A stretch of 61,547 nt of DNA from W0P28-013 sp964570565 (GTDB lineage: Bacteria; Bacteroidota; Bacteroidia; Bacteroidales; Paludibacteraceae), in assembly GCA_964570565.1 (NCBI GenBank), contig CAZMYT010000009.1:1-61547 (forward strand), read 5' to 3'. The position numbers were made by a program, and so were the translations under genes. Positions 57,903-61,547 of the stretch are shown here, in pieces. Each line of letters starts with the position of its first letter. Positions within the stretch are counted from its first letter, which is position 1. The notes below the pieces were generated by a model. The model had not been told where the DNA came from and ran no database searches. It was given only the letters and a program-made list of their open reading frames with translations.

Positions 57903-60900
57903 ATGACCGGCATTTACCTACAACGCATGGTGGAAAACCTCCCGCAGGGGTCACTGCCGCCCAACTGGGCTGGCTTCGACCTGGCAACCTTCTCGCGCGG
58001 CAAGGTACTGTGGGATTACCAGCAGCAAGCCCTGCAAAACGCGCTGCTTGCACTATGGAAATATTACCAGACCCCCGGGCAGCCTGAGAACGAGCGCAAG
58101 CAGGCGTATATGGCCTGGTACCGCGACTTCGGAATGGAAGAGGATCTTGATCTGCCGTTGGACCGCTCCTCAGCTGCCAAACGCAAACTGGCAGCCCTGC
58201 TGGAAGCCTATTACAGCCAGACGGATGACCGCATGCCTTACGAGCAGTTCATCAACCGCATGTGCTTCTGGATGGCGACCGGTTCCGGCAAGACGCTAGT
58301 AATCGTCAAAATGATTGAGCTGCTGCACCACTTGATGGAGCGCAGCGAAATCCCCGCTCACGACATCCTGGTGTTGGCCCATCGCGACGACCTATTGGAG
58401 CAATTGCGCACCCACGTGGACGAGTTCAATGCCGGCGGAGGGTTGTTCATCCGCCTGCATGAATTACGTGACTACGCCGAAGTCAAACACCAATCTCCCT
58501 CGCTGCTGCGCGGGCAGGAACTGAATGTTTACTACTACCGGTCAGATAACCTGAGCGATGAGAAAAAAGACAAGATTATTGACTTCCGCAGCTACGATAA
58601 CAACGGAAACTGGTATATCCTGCTGGATGAAGCCCACAAAGGCGACAAGGAAGATTCGAAACGCCAGCATATTTATTCCATCCTCTCCCGCAATGGATTT
58701 CTGTTCAATTTTTCCGCCACCTTCACCGACCCGCGCGACATCATCACCACCGCGGCAAACTTCAACCTGAGCGAGTTTATTCGCAAAGGCTATGGCAAGC
58801 ACATCGCCGTCCTAAAACAGGAAGTGCGCGCTTTCAAAAAGGGGGATGAATACACTGACGCGGAAAAGCAAAAGATCGTCCTTAAGGCTTTAATTATGCT
58901 CACCTATTCGCGCAGCATTGAATCCAGGGTGCGCCAGGTGCGGGTTGATCTTTATCATCGTCCGTTGATGATGACCCTGGTCAACTCGGTCAATACCGAA
59001 GACGCCGATCTGAAACTCTTCTTCCGCGAACTGGTGCGCATTGGCAAAGGAGAAATTGACGCCGAGACCTGGGAGAGCGCCAAACGAGAGCTGTTAAGCG
59101 AACTGCGCGACCGTCCAGAATTCTTGTTTGAAAGTGACACCACCATTCGGGTGGATGATCGCCTGCTTAACGGAATCACCCAGGCGGACTTGCTGCGCGA
59201 GGTGTTTAACGCCACCTCGGCTGGTGAGATCGAAATCCTGACGCGCCCCTCAGACCGGCAGGAAGTGGCCTTCAAACTCAAAACCAGCGACGACCCGTTT
59301 GCCTTAATCCGTATCGGAGATATATCCGATTGGTTAAAACAAGAACTCTCAGGTTATGAAGTGAATCAGCATTTCACAGATGAGGGTTACTTTGAGCGCC
59401 TGAACCAGCCCGATTCGGATATCAACATCTTGCTTGGGTCACGCAGCTTCTACGAAGGTTGGGATTCCAACCGTCCGAATGTCATCACCTACATCAATAT
59501 CGGCACCGGCACGGAAGCCAAGAAGTTTATCCTGCAATCCGTCGGGCGCGGCGTACGAATTGAACCACTCAAAAACCGGCGTAAACGTCTGCGCGAACTG
59601 ATCACCAGCAATGCGTTATCAGATGAAGACCATGAAGTGCTTGACAGGATTAAGAATGACGTCCAACCGCTGGAAAGCGTTTTCATCTTCGGCACTAATC
59701 GCGAAGCGCTCAACCTGGTGATTGGCGGATTGGATCAGGAAGAGAAACAGGCCGGCGAGGTGGAAATCTCACTTGAACTCAACACAGAAGCGACCCAAGG
59801 CAAACTGCTGCTGATCCCGACCTATGCTCAGAGTTCTGCGTTACTTTACAAAGAACGAGACCTGGCAAAATTCTCATTGACGGCTGAAAATCTGGTTTTG
59901 TTGACCAACTATATGAATTATGTGGATGACGACCGGGTATTTTATGCCTTGCACGAAGTCCCGCCAGTCCAGATTACCGCCCTGCGAGCCAGCCTGCAGA
60001 ACCCTGGCGAAACCTATCGGACGGATAATCCGCGTCCATACCGCAACCTACCAGTTCTCATCCGCCAGTCATCCAATTATTTCAACCTGCGTAACAAGGA
60101 ACTGACCGGGTTCAAGGAGTTGGAAAACGAGATCAACCATTTCCGACACATTAAAGTGTCCATTGAAAAAATCGGGGATCTGGAACGAAGAATTCAAAGG
60201 GTACTGCAAGCCGTCCAACTCATTCAGGAGGCGAGAGCCAAATACACAACCGGTCAGCTTTCATTTGACGATTATGAGGATGAAGTTGATGGCCTGCGCC
60301 AGCAACAATCCGACACTTATTTTGCCAATAATGCTCAACTAGAAATCAGGCGGATTGCCAACCATTACTACATCCCGGTCTTGTTGAGCGAAAACGAGCG
60401 CATCGATTACATCCGCAGCGTCATCCACGTAGAAAGTGAAGTGCGTTTCTTGCGCTCTCTTGAGGAATATCTGCGCAAGAAGGATCACCGATTTAAGAAC
60501 TTCGATTGGTGGTTGTTCAGTCGCGTTGATGAAACCGTTGATGACATCAACATCCCCTATTACTACCCAATTGAGAACCGAATCGCCAATTTCAAGCCCG
60601 ATTTCATCTTCTGGCTTAAAAAAGGAAATCGATACCACATCGTGTACATCGATCCTAAAGGTACTGGCCGTACGGAATACGAGCACAAGATCGATGGATA
60701 TCGCGCTTTGTTTGAAGAGAATGGTGTGCCCAAGGTATTTCACCATCAAGGGATGGAAGTCACTGTCAGTGTATTCCTCTACACAGCTGACCGGCAATAT
60801 CTGGCAGATGGATACAAGAAATATTGGTTTGATAATATTGACCAAGCGATCGAAACGATCGATAAGCCAAATGATCCTTCGGAAGCAGCTAGTATATCAA

Positions 60901-60911
60901 CGGAAAATTAG
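57903..60911 (+). CDS. Type III-style restriction helicase-nuclease
   Basis: A 1002-residue protein. Walker A MATGSGKTLV is near residue 127, DEAH near 243, and SATFTDPRD near 275. The second RecA domain has SRSFYEGWDSNRPNV near 515 and SVGRGVRIEP near 545. A C-terminal PD-(D/E)xK nuclease is suggested by FKPDFIFWLKKGNRYHIVYI, then DPKG near 915. It starts two bases after the methyltransferase stop. Together they would cleave unmodified DNA after ATP-driven movement. Composition is even and GC-rich, unlike the methyltransferase core. Confidence 0.88.
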   Translation: MTGIYLQRMVENLPQGSLPPNWAGFDLATFSRGKVLWDYQQQALQNALLALWKYYQTPGQPENERKQAYMAWYRDFGMEEDLDLPLDRSSAAKRKLAALLEAYYSQTDDRMPYEQFINRMCFWMATGSGKTLVIVKMIELLHHLMERSEIPAHDILVLAHRDDLLEQLRTHVDEFNAGGGLFIRLHELRDYAEVKHQSPSLLRGQELNVYYYRSDNLSDEKKDKIIDFRSYDNNGNWYILLDEAHKGDKEDSKRQHIYSILSRNGFLFNFSATFTDPRDIITTAANFNLSEFIRKGYGKHIAVLKQEVRAFKKGDEYTDAEKQKIVLKALIMLTYSRSIESRVRQVRVDLYHRPLMMTLVNSVNTEDADLKLFFRELVRIGKGEIDAETWESAKRELLSELRDRPEFLFESDTTIRVDDRLLNGITQADLLREVFNATSAGEIEILTRPSDRQEVAFKLKTSDDPFALIRIGDISDWLKQELSGYEVNQHFTDEGYFERLNQPDSDINILLGSRSFYEGWDSNRPNVITYINIGTGTEAKKFILQSVGRGVRIEPLKNRRKRLRELITSNALSDEDHEVLDRIKNDVQPLESVFIFGTNREALNLVIGGLDQEEKQAGEVEISLELNTEATQGKLLLIPTYAQSSALLYKERDLAKFSLTAENLVLLTNYMNYVDDDRVFYALHEVPPVQITALRASLQNPGETYRTDNPRPYRNLPVLIRQSSNYFNLRNKELTGFKELENEINHFRHIKVSIEKIGDLERRIQRVLQAVQLIQEARAKYTTGQLSFDDYEDEVDGLRQQQSDTYFANNAQLEIRRIANHYYIPVLLSENERIDYIRSVIHVESEVRFLRSLEEYLRKKDHRFKNFDWWLFSRVDETVDDINIPYYYPIENRIANFKPDFIFWLKKGNRYHIVYIDPKGTGRTEYEHKIDGYRALFEENGVPKVFHHQGMEVTVSVFLYTADRQYLADGYKKYWFDNIDQAIETIDKPNDPSEAASISTEN

Positions 60912-60912
60912 T

Positions 60913-61131
60913 ATGGTTTCAGATGAGAGATGTCGTAGAACAACCCAAAAGTTGCTTGCAACTGCTGAACCATCGGATGGATTCACAGAATTGTGGCGAT
61001 TTCACCGTCTGGATTTAACGATGGAAAACCTGGTTTTAAAGCTCAAATATCGGCCGCTTTTCTCGGATCAGGAAATTGAAATTGCAAGAGAACGGCTTGC
61101 ATCCTTTGGATTTTCGAGTAGAGAGAAATAA
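60913..61131 (+). CDS. Small hypothetical protein after the restriction gene
   Basis: A 72-residue charged protein (MVSDERCRRTTQKLLATAEP, LRLDLTMENLVL-type helices) with no recognised family. It starts one base after the restriction gene stop, so it is probably co-transcribed. The helical prediction and size fit a small accessory protein or antitoxin-like factor; neither is supported by a motif. Confidence 0.4.
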   Translation: MVSDERCRRTTQKLLATAEPSDGFTELWRFHRLDLTMENLVLKLKYRPLFSDQEIEIARERLASFGFSSREK

Positions 61132-61159
61132 ATTACCTTCCTAAATCACGGGGGAACAT

Positions 61160-61547
61160 ATGCCCAAACAAAAATATTACGTCGTTTGGAAAGGCCGCAA
61201 GAACGGAGTTTTCACCACCTGGCAGGAATGCTCCGCTCAAGTGACTGGGTTCAATGGTGCTGAATACAAATCCTTTGAGAACTATGAAGCAGCAAATGCC
61301 GCATTCCAATCAGCATATGATGAATACAAAGGAAAACGTGTGCCCACGATCAGCCCAATGATGCTTGAAATCATTGGTAAACCGGTAGAGGATAGTTACT
61401 GTGTAGATGCTTCCTGCATCGGCTATCCCGGACCTCTTGAGTATCAATGCGTCCACACAATCAGCGGAAAGCTAGTCTTCCATCAAGGTCCCTTTGAAAA
61501 TGGGAGCAACAATATTGGAGAATTCCTGGCAATCGTCCACGCGCTGG
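61160..61547 (+). CDS. rnhA: Viroplasmin-type ribonuclease H, 5' part
   Basis: At least 129 residues, cut by the window edge. The N-terminus is the caulimovirus viroplasmin-like domain that binds RNA/DNA hybrids (KYYVVWKGRKNGVFTTWQEC, VTGFNGAEYKSFENYEAANA). After residue about 72 the RNase H domain begins (DSYCVDASCIGYPGPLEYQC) with the first aspartate, and NNIGEFLAIVHAL carries the expected glutamate. It removes RNA from hybrids. An AACATATG start lies after GGGGGA. Similar genes appear in many accessory regions. Confidence 0.88.
   Translation, partial: MPKQKYYVVWKGRKNGVFTTWQECSAQVTGFNGAEYKSFENYEAANAAFQSAYDEYKGKRVPTISPMMLEIIGKPVEDSYCVDASCIGYPGPLEYQCVHTISGKLVFHQGPFENGSNNIGEFLAIVHAL

Overview
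The window looks like a chromosomal (possibly partly episomal) accessory region of an anaerobic Chloroflexota bacterium of the Anaerolineae type. The reasons are moderate GC, a TPTP-rich linker on a lipoprotein, and a cluster of oxygen-sensitive Fe-S/NifX/MinD proteins with peroxiredoxin and OsmC. This is an inference from gene style; no rRNA or other strict taxonomic marker is present.

Layout. (1) 1-610: a small xis-like gene and a promoter/attenuator leader, apparently the remnant of an integrative element. (2) 680-11320 (minus): a two-gene Druantia type III-like defence operon, a DruE-like helicase with DUF1998 and a PLD-like end, preceded by a DruH-like partner. (3) 11550-21644 (plus): an elaborated type I restriction-modification operon. 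Its order is half-size HsdS, HsdM, RhuM, full HsdS, a 22-codon coupled ORF, a RuvC-like protein, a Ser/Thr kinase, HsdR and a YgjP-type metallopeptidase. A near-perfect promoter flanked by two palindromes drives it. (4) 21.8-27.6 kb: an IS1380-type insertion sequence, a beta-helix lipoprotein, a GyrI-like protein, a DUF262-HNH nuclease, and a membrane protein/RHH pair related to the second mobile backbone. (5) 27.8-29.9 kb: an AAA+/DUF4143 ATPase, an orphan AbrB-type protein and a decayed second DUF4143 gene.

(6) 30.1-46.3 kb: a metal-cofactor and thiol-redox cluster. It holds two DUF5320 proteins, PadR, OsmC, an XRE-cupin-NifX fusion, a thioredoxin-CcdA fusion, a pentapeptide protein, NifX, two ferredoxin-MinD ATPases, MIP18, an MBL hydrolase, CGGC, cupin, radical SAM, ZIP, DUF364, TrmO, VKOR, an Mrp-IscU fusion, peroxiredoxin and a second XRE-cupin regulator. 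It resembles the orange-protein (ORP) type MinD/NifX clusters of sulfate reducers rather than nitrogen fixation genes. Two near-identical XRE recognition helices bracket it and similar TTACTA/TAGTAA palindromes lie upstream.

(7) 46.5-54.0 kb (minus): an integrative-element backbone. It has a membrane protein, a replication-relaxation-like protein, a coiled-coil protein, an actin-like ParM between two related small proteins, an attP-like site built on the 3' part of a tRNA-Arg gene, a tyrosine integrase, xis, a DnaB/RepA-like ATPase and a second copy of the attenuator leader. (8) 54.1-60.9 kb (plus): Fic, then a methyltransferase-helicase pair of type III restriction style. The window ends inside a viroplasmin-type RNase H gene.

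The two mobile backbones (1-610 plus 26.9-27.6 kb; 46.5-54.0 kb) share the order xis, leader, defence cargo, membrane protein. The window therefore reads as at least two related integrative units, each carrying antiphage cargo just beyond its leader promoter. The most unusual signals are the duplicated covarying leader RNA, the attP-like junction, the kinase/RuvC-like insertion in the hsd operon, and the Fe-S fusion proteins.
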